Below are positions 24,005 through 33,713 of a stretch of 40,404 nt of DNA, piece by piece. The translations under genes and the position numbers were made by a program. The notes below the pieces were generated by a model, which ran no database searches, had not been told where the DNA came from, and worked only from the letters and a program-made list of their open reading frames with translations. The stretch comes from Streptacidiphilus pinicola. Its GTDB lineage: Bacteria; Actinomycetota; Actinomycetes; Streptomycetales; Streptomycetaceae. Numbering within the stretch: the first letter of the stretch is position 1; the number at the start of each line of letters is the position of its first letter. The stretch covers positions 1 to 40,404 of the forward strand of contig NZ_QKYN01000048.1 in the NCBI RefSeq assembly GCF_003258295.1. Direction: 5' to 3'.

Positions 24005-24793
24005 GTGTTCCGCATCCTGCTCACCCGGCGCTGGGTGGTGCTCACCCTGGTCTTCCTGGCCGTCATCCCGGTGATGATCTGGCTGGGCCAGTGGCAGTAC
24101 CACCGCTACCAGCAGACCAACCGCAACAACGCCATGATCAACGGCAACCTGAGTGCGGCGGCGGTGCCCATGGAGGCGCTGTCGAAGCCGGGCGCCACGA
24201 TCCCGGTGAGCGAGATGTACCGGACCGTCACCGCGCGCGGGCACTTCGACCCGGCGCACCAGTTCGTGGTGCGGCACCGCACCGACGCCTCCGGCGACAA
24301 CATCGGCTTCTACCTGGTCACCCCGCTGATCCAGGACGACGGCAAGGCCGTGCTGGTCAACCGCGGCTGGATCTCCCCCGGCAACACCATGGGCGCCCAG
24401 TTCCCGGCCGTGCCCTCCACGCCGTCCGGCGAGATCACCGTCACCGGGCGGCTGCGCCCCGACGAGACCACCGCGCTGACCGGGATCCGGAACCCCGGCG
24501 GCATGCCGGACCGGCAGTTCATGCTGATCAACAGCGGTGAGCAGCAGCGGCGCGTCGGCGAGCCGCTGCTGGCCGGCTATCTGGAGCTGACCGGCTCCTC
24601 CCCCGCGCTGCCCTCCTCCGGGCAGGCCGAGCAGGTGCCGAACCCGAACGACAACCAGTCCGACAGCATGGCCGTGGTCGGCAAGGGCGTGCACCTGCCC
24701 TACGCCATCCAGTGGTGGGTCTTCGCCGCGCTGATCCCCGTCGCCTGGTGGTTCCTGTTCCGACGCGAGATCAAGCTGGCCCGAAAGGCCTGA
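24005..24793 (+). CDS. SURF1-family cytochrome oxidase assembly protein
   Basis: A 262-residue membrane protein with one helix near each end (about 9-30 and 235-252) and a large extracytoplasmic part, the SURF1 layout. The family signatures LGQWQYHRY after helix 1, GFYLVTPLI and AVLVNRGWISP are present. SURF1 proteins help insert haem a into cytochrome aa3 oxidase. GTG at 24005 is the start; GAGGTA precedes it by several bases. The extracytoplasmic part ends in a Pro/Asn-rich stretch (QVPNPNDNQSD). Confidence 0.9.
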   Translation: MFRILLTRRWVVLTLVFLAVIPVMIWLGQWQYHRYQQTNRNNAMINGNLSAAAVPMEALSKPGATIPVSEMYRTVTARGHFDPAHQFVVRHRTDASGDNIGFYLVTPLIQDDGKAVLVNRGWISPGNTMGAQFPAVPSTPSGEITVTGRLRPDETTALTGIRNPGGMPDRQFMLINSGEQQRRVGEPLLAGYLELTGSSPALPSSGQAEQVPNPNDNQSDSMAVVGKGVHLPYAIQWWVFAALIPVAWWFLFRREIKLARKA

Positions 24794-24825
24794 CTTCGCG
24801 GGCCGGGACCGGCAGGATGGTCGGC

Positions 24826-26622
24826 ATGCCTGGACGCATCGAGGACTACGCGCTGATCGGTGACCTGCAGACCGCCGCCATGGTCGGCCGGGACGGATCG
24901 ATCGACTGGCTCTGCCTGCCGCGCTTCGACTCCCCCAGCTGCTTCGCCGCCCTGCTGGGCGGCGACGAACACGGCCACTGGCGGCTCGCCCCCGCCTCCG
25001 ACGGAGAGGCGCCGTTCCGCTCCTACGTGGGCGACAGCCTGGTGCTGCAGACCGAGTGGACCACCGCCACCGGCAGTGTCCGGGTCATCGACTTCATGCC
25101 ACAGCGCGACCGCACACCTGACGTGATGCGCATCGTCGAGGGCATCAGCGGCTCGGTGGACATGATCGGCGAGCTGCGGCTGCGGTTCGACTACGCACGG
25201 ATCATCCCGTGGATGCGCCGCACCAACCACCACCGCATCGCCATCGCCGGCCCCGACGCGATCTGGCTGCGCTGCGGGGAGGGCGTGCACACCTACGGAC
25301 GCGACTTCGCCACCTACTCCGAGTTCACCGTCCACGCGGGCGAGCGGATCCCGTTCGTACTGAGCTGGACACCCTCGCACCACAAGAGCGCTCCGCGGCA
25401 GGACGCCGAGAAGTCGCTGCAGGCGACTCTGGACGACTGGCAGCGCTGGTCCGACCGCTGCGGGTCCGGCCTCGCCGAGCAGGACCAGGAGGCGGCGCGG
25501 CGCTCACTGATCACCCTGAAGGCGCTCACCTACGAGCCCACCGGCGGCATCGTCGCCGCCGCGACGGCGGGCCTGCCCGAGCAGATCGGCGGCGGGCGCA
25601 ACTGGGACTACCGCTTCTGCTGGCTGCGCGACTCCACGATGACCCTCTCCGCGCTGCTCAACGCCGGCTACCGGGACGAGGCCGTGGCCTGGTACCACTG
25701 GCTGCTGCGCGCTATCGCGGGCGACCCGGCCGACCTGCAGACCATGTACGGGGTCGGCGGCGAGCGGCGGCTCCCGGAGCAGGTGGCCGACTGGCTCCCC
25801 GGCTACGAGGGCTCGCACCCCGTCCGGTTCGGCAACGCCGCCGTCGACCAGCTCCAACTCGACGTCTACGGCGAGGTGGTGGACACCCTCTACCTGGCCC
25901 ACCAGCACGGCATCACGATAGAGCAGCACGTCTGGCGGCTCCTGCAGAACCTGCTGGAGTTCCTGGAGGAGCACTGGTCCGACCCGGACGAGGGCCTGTG
26001 GGAGGTGCGCGGTCCGCGCCGTCACTTCGTCCACTCCAAGATCATGTGCTGGGTGGCCTTCGACCGGGCGGTCAAGCTCGCCGAGGAGACCGGCATGGCC
26101 GGGCCCGTCGAGCGCTGGCGCGAACTGCGCGACATCATCCACGGCGACGTCTGCGCGCGCGGCGTGGACCACAAGCGCGGCGTGTTCACCCAGTACTACG
26201 GCGGCGCCGCGCTGGACGCGTCGACCCTCTTCGCCGTCAAGACCGGCTTCCTGGCCCCCGACGACCCGCGCGTCGCCGCCACGGTCGACGCCATCCAGCA
26301 GGAGCTCGACCACGACGGCTACATCCTGCGGTACTCCACCCCCACCGGCGAGGCGGACACCGACGCGGTGGACGGCCTCGAAGGCTCCGAGGGCGCGTTC
26401 CTCGCCTGCTCCTACTGGCTGTGCGACGCGCTGATCGCCATCGGCCGCGTCGACGAGGCCCGCGCCCTCTTCAACCGCCTGCGGGGCCTGGCCAACGACG
26501 TCGGCCTGATCTCGGAGGAGTGGGACCCACTGGCGGGCCGTCAGCTCGGCAACACGCCCCAGGCGTTCACCCACGTCGCCCTCGTCAACACCGCGTTCCA
26601 ACTCGCGCGCACGGAAGGCTGA
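24826..26622 (+). CDS. glycoside hydrolase family 15 enzyme, trehalase-like
   Basis: A 598-residue cytosolic enzyme. The N-terminal domain (RIEDYALIGDLQTAAMVGRD, DGSIDWLCLPRFDSP) is typical of bacterial GH15 proteins, and the (alpha/alpha)6 barrel spans about 240-590. The candidate catalytic acid is the Glu near 391 (GLWEVRGPRRHF), and the base is in SEEWDP near 563. GRNWDYRFCWLRDS lines the active site. This branch includes the mycobacterial trehalase Rv2402, so trehalose is the likely substrate, though glucoamylase-like activity is possible. ATG at 24826 is chosen, with AGGATGG upstream; ATG at 24817 is also in frame. An SDR gene starts 12 bases downstream. Confidence 0.88.
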   Translation: MPGRIEDYALIGDLQTAAMVGRDGSIDWLCLPRFDSPSCFAALLGGDEHGHWRLAPASDGEAPFRSYVGDSLVLQTEWTTATGSVRVIDFMPQRDRTPDVMRIVEGISGSVDMIGELRLRFDYARIIPWMRRTNHHRIAIAGPDAIWLRCGEGVHTYGRDFATYSEFTVHAGERIPFVLSWTPSHHKSAPRQDAEKSLQATLDDWQRWSDRCGSGLAEQDQEAARRSLITLKALTYEPTGGIVAAATAGLPEQIGGGRNWDYRFCWLRDSTMTLSALLNAGYRDEAVAWYHWLLRAIAGDPADLQTMYGVGGERRLPEQVADWLPGYEGSHPVRFGNAAVDQLQLDVYGEVVDTLYLAHQHGITIEQHVWRLLQNLLEFLEEHWSDPDEGLWEVRGPRRHFVHSKIMCWVAFDRAVKLAEETGMAGPVERWRELRDIIHGDVCARGVDHKRGVFTQYYGGAALDASTLFAVKTGFLAPDDPRVAATVDAIQQELDHDGYILRYSTPTGEADTDAVDGLEGSEGAFLACSYWLCDALIAIGRVDEARALFNRLRGLANDVGLISEEWDPLAGRQLGNTPQAFTHVALVNTAFQLARTEG

Positions 26623-26633
26623 ACCACACGCAC

Positions 26634-27395
26634 ATGGATCTGGGACTCGCCGGACGCGTCTACGTCGTCACCGCCGCCACCCGTGGCCTGGGCTTCGCGA
26701 GCGCGCGCGAGCTGGTCACCGACGGCGCGCGCGTCGTGGTCACTGGCCGCAGCAAGGAATCCGTCTCCGAGGCCGTCGCCGCGCTCGGCGGCGACGAACG
26801 GGTGGAGGGCGTCGTCGCCGACAACGCCGCCGAGGACACCGCGGAACGCGTGGTCGGCGCGGCGCTCGCCCGCTTCGGGCGCCTCGACGGCGTCCTCATC
26901 AGCGTCGGCGGCCCCGCGGCCGGCACGGCGCTGGCCACGCCGGAGTCGGCGTGGCGCGAGGGCTTCGAGTCGGTCTTCCTCGGCGCGCTCCGGATCGCCC
27001 GCGCGGCGGCGGACGTCCTGGAGGAGGGCGGGGCGATCGGCTTCGTCCTCTCCGGTTCCGCCCGCGAACCGATTCCCGGCCTGGCCGTCTCCAACGGCCT
27101 GCGGCCGGGCCTGGCGATGACGGCCAAGACGCTGGCCAACGAGCTGGGTCCGGAGGGCATCCGCGTCTTCGGTCTGCTGCCCGCCCGCATCGAGACCGAG
27201 CGCGTCGCCCACCTCGACTCCCTCTCCCCCGACCCGGCAGGGTCCCGCGCCGCCCACGAAGCCGCGATCCCGCTCCGCCGCTACGGCCGCCCGGACGAGT
27301 TCGGCAAGGTCGCCGCCTTCACCCTCTCCCCGGCCGCGAGCTACCTCACCGGCGTCATGATCCCGGTGGACGGCGGCGCCCTCCACGGCCTGTAG
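26634..27395 (+). CDS. SDR-family protein lacking the catalytic Tyr and Lys
   Basis: A 253-residue Rossmann-fold protein of the SDR superfamily. The cofactor motif is altered to TAATRGLG (13-20). Aligned without gaps to the FabG in this window, the catalytic Tyr position is Ser153 and the Lys position is Arg157 (AVSNGLRPG), while the Ser (S140) and the PVDGG end are kept. Such variants recur among actinobacterial SDRs and may use another mechanism or only bind a ligand. It lies 12 bases after the GH15 gene and ends 6 bases before a hairpin, so the two form an operon. Function unknown. Confidence 0.8.
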   Translation: MDLGLAGRVYVVTAATRGLGFASARELVTDGARVVVTGRSKESVSEAVAALGGDERVEGVVADNAAEDTAERVVGAALARFGRLDGVLISVGGPAAGTALATPESAWREGFESVFLGALRIARAAADVLEEGGAIGFVLSGSAREPIPGLAVSNGLRPGLAMTAKTLANELGPEGIRVFGLLPARIETERVAHLDSLSPDPAGSRAAHEAAIPLRRYGRPDEFGKVAAFTLSPAASYLTGVMIPVDGGALHGL

Positions 27396-27401
27396 GCCCG
27401 C

Positions 27402-27418
27402 CCACGGCTGAGCCGTGG
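27402..27418 (+). terminator. hairpin after the GH15-SDR pair
   Basis: CCACGGCT-G-AGCCGTGG is a perfect 8-bp stem starting 7 bases after the SDR stop. It is followed by GGTGATCACC (27417-27426), a separate 10-bp palindrome. A GTG at 27415 lies inside this hairpin, which argues against using it as the start of the permease gene. Confidence 0.65.
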
Positions 27419-27495
27419 TGATCACCCCTTCCGTCACCACGCGGGTGCGTGACAGGATCGTCCGCGAACGGGCCGGGGGCGGGGGTTGGGGACAG
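27419..27495 (+). promoter_or_regulatory. probable promoter region of the ABC exporter operon
   Basis: Holds an inverted repeat GTCAC-N11-GTGAC (27433-27453) and, overlapping its right edge, CAGGAT (27453-27458), which resembles a Streptomyces -10 (TAGGAT). The repeat could be a repressor site. No convincing -35 was found. Confidence 0.35.
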
Positions 27496-30400
27496 GTGGG
27501 TGGTTTCGCGGGGTTCGTGGTGCTGCGCTTGCGGGCGCATCGGCTGCTCGTCGCCGCCGCGGCCGTCAGTATTCTCGTGACGACCTGCGTGCTGGCCACG
27601 CTCGCGGGCTTCGCGTCCGGCGTGGCCGACGCCGGGGCGCGGCGGGTGCTGGCGACCACGGACGCGGCGGCCACGCCGCTGCTGTTGACCCGTCACGCCG
27701 GCTACGCCGACCGCGCCGGGAGCGACCGGGACGCACGGCGCCTCGCCGCGACCGCGCTGCCGGGGCTGCCGCTGGAGATCCGCAGTCTCGCGCTCTCCGA
27801 CGGCCTCGCCCTGCCGGGCGGCACCACCGCGAACCCCGACGTGACCAGCCTGGCGACGCTGGACCGGGGCAAGCTCGAGCTCCTGCAGGGCAGCTGGCCC
27901 ACCGACGCCGTCCCGGGCGGGCCGGTCCCGATCGCCGTGCCGGAGGCCGCGGTCTCGCGGCTGCTGCTCGGCCTCCCGGCCGGCACGCGCAGCGTGACCG
28001 GCGGGCGGCTCACCCTCACCGACCAGATCAGCAAGGCCCCGCTCCCGGTGCTGATCTCCGGCGTCTACCGGGCCGCGAACCCGGCCGACCCCTACTGGCA
28101 GCTGGACGCGCTCGGCGGCCAGGGCTTCCAGCGGGCCGCCGGCGGCGGCCACGGCGGGGCCGGCTACGGGCCGATGCTGACGACCGACGCCGCCTTCGCG
28201 GGCGGCGCGGTGACGCAGTCCCAGCTGAGCTGGCAGGCCGTGCCCGGCACCGACCGCCTGCGCGCCGCCGACCTCGGCGCGCTCGCCGCGGCCGACCGGG
28301 CCGCGACCGCGCGGATCAACCAGCAGGGCACCTACCAGGCCGTCAGCAACCTGCCGCCCGTGCTCGACCAGCTCCGTCAGAGCATCCTCGTCGCCCGCTC
28401 CACGCTGCTGGTCGTGGTGCTGCAACTGGTGCTGCTCACCGCGATGACGCTGCTGCTGGCGGCCCGGCTGCTCACCGAGGAGCGCGAGGCCGAGAACGCG
28501 CTGCTGCAGGCGCGCGGCGCCGCGCCGCAGCGGATCGTGCGGCTGGCCGCCACCGAGGCGCTGCTGCTGGCGCTGCCCGCCGCCGTGCTCGCGCCGCTGC
28601 TGGCGCAGCCGCTGATCCGGCTGCTGGGCGCGTTCGGCCCGCTCTCCTCGGCCGGGGTGCGGCTGGACGGGCCGCTGCCTGCCGCCGGTTGGTGGACGGC
28701 GCTGGTCACCGCGCTCGGCTGTGCCGCCGTCGTGGTGGTGCCGGCGCTGGCGCGGGCCCGCAGGGCGCGGGAGTCGCGGCGGCCGACGCGCGGGGCGCGC
28801 GCCGCGCTGCCCTCCGTGCTGCGCGGCGGCGCGGACTTCGCCCTGGTCGCCCTCGCCGTCGCGGCCTACGTGCAGCTGCGCCACTACGCCGGCGCTCCCC
28901 AGGGCCCGACCGGCTCGCTCGGCGTCGACCCGGTGCTGGTCGCCGCCCCCGCTCTGGCGCTGGCCGCCGGAACGGTGCTGACGCTGCGGCTGCTGCCCGT
29001 CGTGGCACGGATCGGCGAGCGCCTGGCGACCCGCGGCCGGTCGCTGCCCGGCGCACTCGCGGCCTGGCAGCTGTCCCGGCGCGCGCACCGCAGCGCCGGT
29101 CCGGTGCTCGCGCTCGCCCTGGCCGCGGCCATCGGCACCCTGTCGATCGGACTGAACGTCAGCTGGGGGCGGTCCCAGCGGGACCAGGCCGCGTTCGACA
29201 CCGGCGGGGACATCCGGGTGGCCGCGCTGCACGTCCCCGCGTTCGGGCAGGGCGGTCTGCTGGCCGCGCTGCCGGGCGTCGCGGCGGCGGTCCCCGTCAA
29301 CCGGCAGCAGCTCAGCCTGGCGGGCGGGCGCATCGGCGAACTGCTCGCCCTCGACACCCGGGCCGAGGCCGGCCGGCTGCCGCTGCGCGCCGATCTCGCC
29401 GACCGCTCCGCCGAGCGGCTGCTCGGCCCGCTGGCCGACCCGCCCGCCCCGGCCGCGCAGCGGGGTGTCCCGCTGCCCGGCCGCCCCACCACGCTCGACG
29501 TGGACGTGCGGCTCTCGGTCTCCGGCCTGGGGCCGGGGCAGACCCTGACGCCGCAACAGGTCGGCGTCACCGTCGAGGTGACGGACCGCTTCGGGGTGAC
29601 CGCCGGGCTCGACACCCGATCCGTTCCGCCCGACGACGCCACCCACCACCTGGTGTTCGACCTGCGCGCCGCCGCCGGCACCGGCACGCCCGCCTACCCG
29701 CTGACCGTCACCAGGATCGACCTGGCCCGGCCCGTGGCTCTCGCCCCGCGCGCCGCCGACCGGCAGCCGCACCCGCAGCTCACCGCCGCCTTCACCCTCG
29801 CCGGGGACGGCGTCACGGCGACCGCCCCCGCCGGACTCGGCTGGAGCAACCGCACCCAGGACAGCGCCGCCAAGGACCACGACTCCACGTACCAGCCCGG
29901 AGGTCCGGTCACCGCGCAGCCCTCGGGCCCGGCCGCGCTGACCGCGCGGATGAAGCTCGGCACCTTCTTCGACCAGACCGCCGGCGGCTCCTTCGGCCAG
30001 GCGGCGCCGGACGTGGAGAGCTCCTTCACCCCCGCCGGGCCGGCCTCGCTGCCGCCGCTCGCCGCCGTGGCCGACCAGCGCTTCCTCGACAGCAACCACG
30101 CCCGGGTCGGCTCGGTGCTCACGCTGAACGAGGCCGGCGGCGGCCTGGTGGTGCGGATCACGGGCGTGGTGCGGCAGTTGCCCGGCACCGGCGCGGCGGC
30201 CGAGCAGGGCCTGAACGGGCAGACGCTGAACACCGGCGCCGGCTTCGGCGCGACCGACCCGAACGACGACGGCGGCGCCGTGCTCGTCGACCTGCCCTCC
30301 TACGTGCAACGGCTCGACCGCCCCGACACGGCCATCGCCAACGCCTCGGCCCCGCCGGTGGAGTGGTGGCTCGCCGCCACCCCGAACGGCCGCGCCCGGG

Positions 30401-30915
30401 CCGACGCCGCCCTCGCGGCCGACGGCGACGTCGCCGTCTTCTACGACCGCGCCGCCGTGGCCGCGTCCGCCGCGCACGACCCGATCGGCAGCGGGCCGCA
30501 GTCCGCCCTGCTGGCGGGGATGGTGCTCGCGGTGGTCCTCGCCGCGGTCGGCTTCGCCGCCAACGCCTCGGGCACCGTACGGGCGCGGGCGGGCGAGTTC
30601 GCGGTGCTGCGCGCCCTCGGCATGAGCCGACGACGGATGGCCCGCGCGACCGCCGCCGAGCTGACCCTGCCGATCGTGCTGGGCGTCGGCGTCGGCCTGC
30701 TGCTGGGCGAGGCGATCACGCGGCTGGTGGTGCCGCTGCTGGTGCTGACCCCGCAGGCCACCACGCCGGTACCGGGGGTGCTGGTGGAGATCCCGGTGCT
30801 GCCGGTGGCCGGGCTGCTCACCGCCGTCGCCGCCGTCCCGCTGCTGTGCGCGGTCCTCGCCGGGTTCCGCGGCGGCGACCCCTCCCGCCGTCCGCGCACG
30901 CCCGAGGAGAGCTGA
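27496..30915 (+). CDS. FtsX-like ABC transporter permease (first subunit)
   Basis: A 1139-residue membrane protein. One N-terminal helix (about 10-32) is followed by a large extracytoplasmic domain. A first FtsX core of three helices lies near 300-420, further helices and a second extracytoplasmic region (about 560-990) follow, and a second FtsX core forms the C-terminal 130 residues (AVLRALGMSRRRMARATAAE). This duplicated layout is common in Streptomyces permeases of the MacB/LolCDE superfamily, which move lipophilic molecules or couple ATP use to outside mechanical work. GTG at 27496 gives the usual short N-terminus; GTG at 27415 lies in the preceding hairpin. Its stop overlaps the next permease start (TGATG). 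Confidence 0.85.
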   Translation: MGGFAGFVVLRLRAHRLLVAAAAVSILVTTCVLATLAGFASGVADAGARRVLATTDAAATPLLLTRHAGYADRAGSDRDARRLAATALPGLPLEIRSLALSDGLALPGGTTANPDVTSLATLDRGKLELLQGSWPTDAVPGGPVPIAVPEAAVSRLLLGLPAGTRSVTGGRLTLTDQISKAPLPVLISGVYRAANPADPYWQLDALGGQGFQRAAGGGHGGAGYGPMLTTDAAFAGGAVTQSQLSWQAVPGTDRLRAADLGALAAADRAATARINQQGTYQAVSNLPPVLDQLRQSILVARSTLLVVVLQLVLLTAMTLLLAARLLTEEREAENALLQARGAAPQRIVRLAATEALLLALPAAVLAPLLAQPLIRLLGAFGPLSSAGVRLDGPLPAAGWWTALVTALGCAAVVVVPALARARRARESRRPTRGARAALPSVLRGGADFALVALAVAAYVQLRHYAGAPQGPTGSLGVDPVLVAAPALALAAGTVLTLRLLPVVARIGERLATRGRSLPGALAAWQLSRRAHRSAGPVLALALAAAIGTLSIGLNVSWGRSQRDQAAFDTGGDIRVAALHVPAFGQGGLLAALPGVAAAVPVNRQQLSLAGGRIGELLALDTRAEAGRLPLRADLADRSAERLLGPLADPPAPAAQRGVPLPGRPTTLDVDVRLSVSGLGPGQTLTPQQVGVTVEVTDRFGVTAGLDTRSVPPDDATHHLVFDLRAAAGTGTPAYPLTVTRIDLARPVALAPRAADRQPHPQLTAAFTLAGDGVTATAPAGLGWSNRTQDSAAKDHDSTYQPGGPVTAQPSGPAALTARMKLGTFFDQTAGGSFGQAAPDVESSFTPAGPASLPPLAAVADQRFLDSNHARVGSVLTLNEAGGGLVVRITGVVRQLPGTGAAAEQGLNGQTLNTGAGFGATDPNDDGGAVLVDLPSYVQRLDRPDTAIANASAPPVEWWLAATPNGRARADAALAADGDVAVFYDRAAVAASAAHDPIGSGPQSALLAGMVLAVVLAAVGFAANASGTVRARAGEFAVLRALGMSRRRMARATAAELTLPIVLGVGVGLLLGEAITRLVVPLLVLTPQATTPVPGVLVEIPVLPVAGLLTAVAAVPLLCAVLAGFRGGDPSRRPRTPEES

Positions 30916-33713
30916 TGTCGCGTCGGAACCGCGTCCCCTGGGTGCGCACCCGGATCGCCCACCTGCCCGGCATCGCCTCGGCCGTCGTGCTGCTGACCCT
31001 GGTCACCGGCTTCCTCGCCGCCGCGCTGCCGCTGCAGCTGGACCGCTACCAGGACCGGGCGCTGGCCGCCGAGCTGGCGGGCGCCGGGCTGACCGGCCAG
31101 AGCGTCCGGATCGGCGGCAACGCGGTCAACACCCTGCAGAGCGAGCAGACCTGGGAGTTCGCCACGCCGGGCGCGCTCGCGGAGGCCCAGGACGCGCTGC
31201 GCGGCGCGCTGGGGGCACCGCTGACCCTGGACCGCGAGGCCGAGACGGCCGGCCTGCACACCCTCGTCGTGGGCGACCCCCTGCCGCTGAGCGGTCTGGC
31301 GCTCAGCGGTCCCGGTGTGGCCGCCGGGCCGCAGTCCCCACGGATCGACCTGGTCTGGCAGCCGGACCCGCACCACGAGGTGCGGCTGGTCCAGGGCCGG
31401 ATGCCGGCCGACACCGCGCCCACCCGCGGCCCCGACGCGCCCGACGGCACGCCCGGCGCGCCGTCCGGACCATTCGAGATCGCGGTCAGCGACAGCACCG
31501 CCACCCGGTTCGGGCTGCGCCTGGGCGGGCTCTACCAGCTGGGTCCCGCCGCGCAGGCCCGGCTCGTCGGGGTCTACCACGTCGACCGGCCCCAGGACCC
31601 GTACTGGAACACCGGCGACCGCCTCGACGCACCCACGACGCTCAGCGTCACCCCGCCGCACACCGCCGACACCATCGACTACCCCTACGCCGACGCGCTC
31701 ACCTCCCGCGGCGGCGCCCTGGTGATGCGTTGGCTCGGGCCCACCGAGGCGTACTGGTGGTACCCGCTGCGCGCGGGCAGCCTGAAGGCGTACCAGATCG
31801 GGGCGGCCCGGCAGGAGTTGGCCTCGGTCACCAACGGCGGGACGGCCACCTGGATCTACCAGCAGTGGCACGCGGGACTGAGCGCCACCACGAGGCTGGA
31901 CCCGCTGCTCGCCTCCTACGACGCCGAGCGCGGGGCCCTGGCCCCGCTCACCACCGTCGGGGTGGCGGGCACGGCCGGGGTCGGCGCGGTCGTCCTGCTG
32001 ATGCTGCTCGGCCTCGCCGCCGAACGCCGCCGCGAGGAACTGCGCCTGCTCCGCGCCCGCGGTGCCTCCCTGCCCGGGCTGTGGGCGCGGCTCTTCGCCG
32101 AGTCGGCCCTCTACGCCGGGGTCGGCACGGCGCTCGGCGCGGGCGCCGCACTGCTGCTGCTCCCCAGCGGGCGGCACCGCGCCGCCCTGGCCGCCGCGGC
32201 GCTGGTCTGGCTCGCGGCCGCGCTGGCCCACCCGGTCCGGCTGCTCGCCGGCCACCGCAGGGTGCAGCCGCGCGGCCGGGCCGAGGACGTCCTGTCCGCC
32301 CGCCCCTCGCGCCGCCGCACGGTCGCCGAGCTCACCGTGCTGGCGGCCACCCTCGCCGCGGCCCTGGTCCTGCGCGGCCGCGGCACCGACCCTGCGGGCG
32401 GGGTCGATCCGATGGTCACTCTGGCGCCGCTGCTGCTCGGTCTGTCCGGCGCGATCCTGCTGGTGCGTCTCTACCCGCTGCCGGTGCGCCTGCTCTCACT
32501 GCCCTCGCGACGCCGCGACGGAGCGATCGCGTTCCTGGGCCTGGCCCGCGCGGGCCGCGGCTCCGCCTCGGCGGCGCTGCTGCCACTGCTGGCCATGCTG
32601 CTCGCGCTGACCGTCGGCGCCTTCGGCGGCTCCGTGCTGTCGGGCGTGCAGCAGGCCCGGGAGACGGGCGCGCTCAGCCTGGTCGGCGCCGACGCACGGG
32701 TGAGCACCGACAGCACCGACCTGGACCCCTCGCTCGTCCGGGCCGTCGGCCGGCTGCCGGGGGTCCGGTCCGTGGAGCCGGTCCTCGTGCAGCGCGACCT
32801 CGCGCTCGGGGAGACCGCGCGCTTCGACATCCTCGGGGTCCGGCCCGACTCCTACGCCGCGCTGGCGCGGCGCGTCGGCCGGGGCGGCTTCGACGCCGCG
32901 CAGTTGCGCTGGGACGGGCACGGCCCGCTGCCGGCTCTCGCCTCCCCCGCCGTCGCCGCCTTCTTCGGCGGCGCGGTCCAGAGCATCGACAGCGACTACG
33001 GCCCGCTCCAGGTGCGGGTGGTGGCCACGATCAGCGCGACCCCCGCGCAGGGGACCAATGACTTCGTCGTGTTGCCGGCCGCGCCGCTGCTCGCCGCCGA
33101 GCAGGCCCACAACGGATTCGTGAACGGTCCGCGCGTCCTGTTGCTCAGCGGTTCCGTGGACGGCCGCGCCCTGCGCGCCGTCGTCGCCCGCGCACCCGGC
33201 GCGAGCGCGGTCGACACCGCGGTACTCACCGAGCAGCGCGCCCGGCTCGCCGGGTCGCCGCTGCAGGCGGGTGCGACCGGTATCTATCTGGCCTCGGTGG
33301 TGGCCACCGGGCTGCTCTGCCTGCTGGCCGTGCTGCTGTCGCTGCTGGAGGCCTCGCCGGAACGCTCCCGGCTGCTGGCCCGGCTGCGCACCATGGGTCT
33401 CACGACCCGTCAGGGCTACGCGCTGATCCTGACCGAGTCGCTGCCGCCGGTGCTGCTGGCGGCCGTGGCCGGGACCCTGCTCGGGCTGCTGACCGTCCCG
33501 GTGCTGGGCTCCGCCGTGGACCTCGGCGCGCTCTCCGGCACCGCCTCGCTGTCGGGCGTCGGCATCAGCCGGGGCCTGCGGGTGGAGGCGCTGCCGCTGC
33601 TGGGCCCGGGTGTGCTGCTGCTGGTCCTCGCCGCGGTGGTCGTCGCCGCCGAGGCCGCGTTGATCGGACGGCGCCAGATCGGCGCCCAGTTGAGGGTTGG
33701 AGACGCGACATGA
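30915..33713 (+). CDS. FtsX-like ABC transporter permease (second subunit)
   Basis: A 932-residue membrane protein with the same general plan as its neighbour: an N-terminal helix (about 18-38), an extracytoplasmic domain to about 340, an FtsX-type core (about 345-430, with RRREELRLLRARGASLPGLW), more helices, a second extracytoplasmic region, and a final core (about 785-925, with RLLARLRTMGLTTRQGY). The protein ends RRQIGAQLRVGDAT. It starts inside the previous stop (TGATG) and its own stop overlaps the ATPase start (ATGA), so the three subunits are translationally coupled. The cargo is unknown; no substrate-binding or membrane-fusion protein is nearby. Confidence 0.87.
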   Translation: MSRRNRVPWVRTRIAHLPGIASAVVLLTLVTGFLAAALPLQLDRYQDRALAAELAGAGLTGQSVRIGGNAVNTLQSEQTWEFATPGALAEAQDALRGALGAPLTLDREAETAGLHTLVVGDPLPLSGLALSGPGVAAGPQSPRIDLVWQPDPHHEVRLVQGRMPADTAPTRGPDAPDGTPGAPSGPFEIAVSDSTATRFGLRLGGLYQLGPAAQARLVGVYHVDRPQDPYWNTGDRLDAPTTLSVTPPHTADTIDYPYADALTSRGGALVMRWLGPTEAYWWYPLRAGSLKAYQIGAARQELASVTNGGTATWIYQQWHAGLSATTRLDPLLASYDAERGALAPLTTVGVAGTAGVGAVVLLMLLGLAAERRREELRLLRARGASLPGLWARLFAESALYAGVGTALGAGAALLLLPSGRHRAALAAAALVWLAAALAHPVRLLAGHRRVQPRGRAEDVLSARPSRRRTVAELTVLAATLAAALVLRGRGTDPAGGVDPMVTLAPLLLGLSGAILLVRLYPLPVRLLSLPSRRRDGAIAFLGLARAGRGSASAALLPLLAMLLALTVGAFGGSVLSGVQQARETGALSLVGADARVSTDSTDLDPSLVRAVGRLPGVRSVEPVLVQRDLALGETARFDILGVRPDSYAALARRVGRGGFDAAQLRWDGHGPLPALASPAVAAFFGGAVQSIDSDYGPLQVRVVATISATPAQGTNDFVVLPAAPLLAAEQAHNGFVNGPRVLLLSGSVDGRALRAVVARAPGASAVDTAVLTEQRARLAGSPLQAGATGIYLASVVATGLLCLLAVLLSLLEASPERSRLLARLRTMGLTTRQGYALILTESLPPVLLAAVAGTLLGLLTVPVLGSAVDLGALSGTASLSGVGISRGLRVEALPLLGPGVLLLVLAAVVVAAEAALIGRRQIGAQLRVGDAT

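Noticed and set aside
27415-27495. Earlier GTG start for the first permease
   Set aside because: It lies in the stem of the preceding terminator and would add 27 residues not typical of the family.
27355-33713. Very long open frames overlapping the two permease genes on both strands
   Set aside because: Low-complexity Arg/Pro/Ala translations without recognisable domains. The FtsX permeases on the plus strand explain the region, and only part of the 27486-33713 frame (from 30915) is a real gene.
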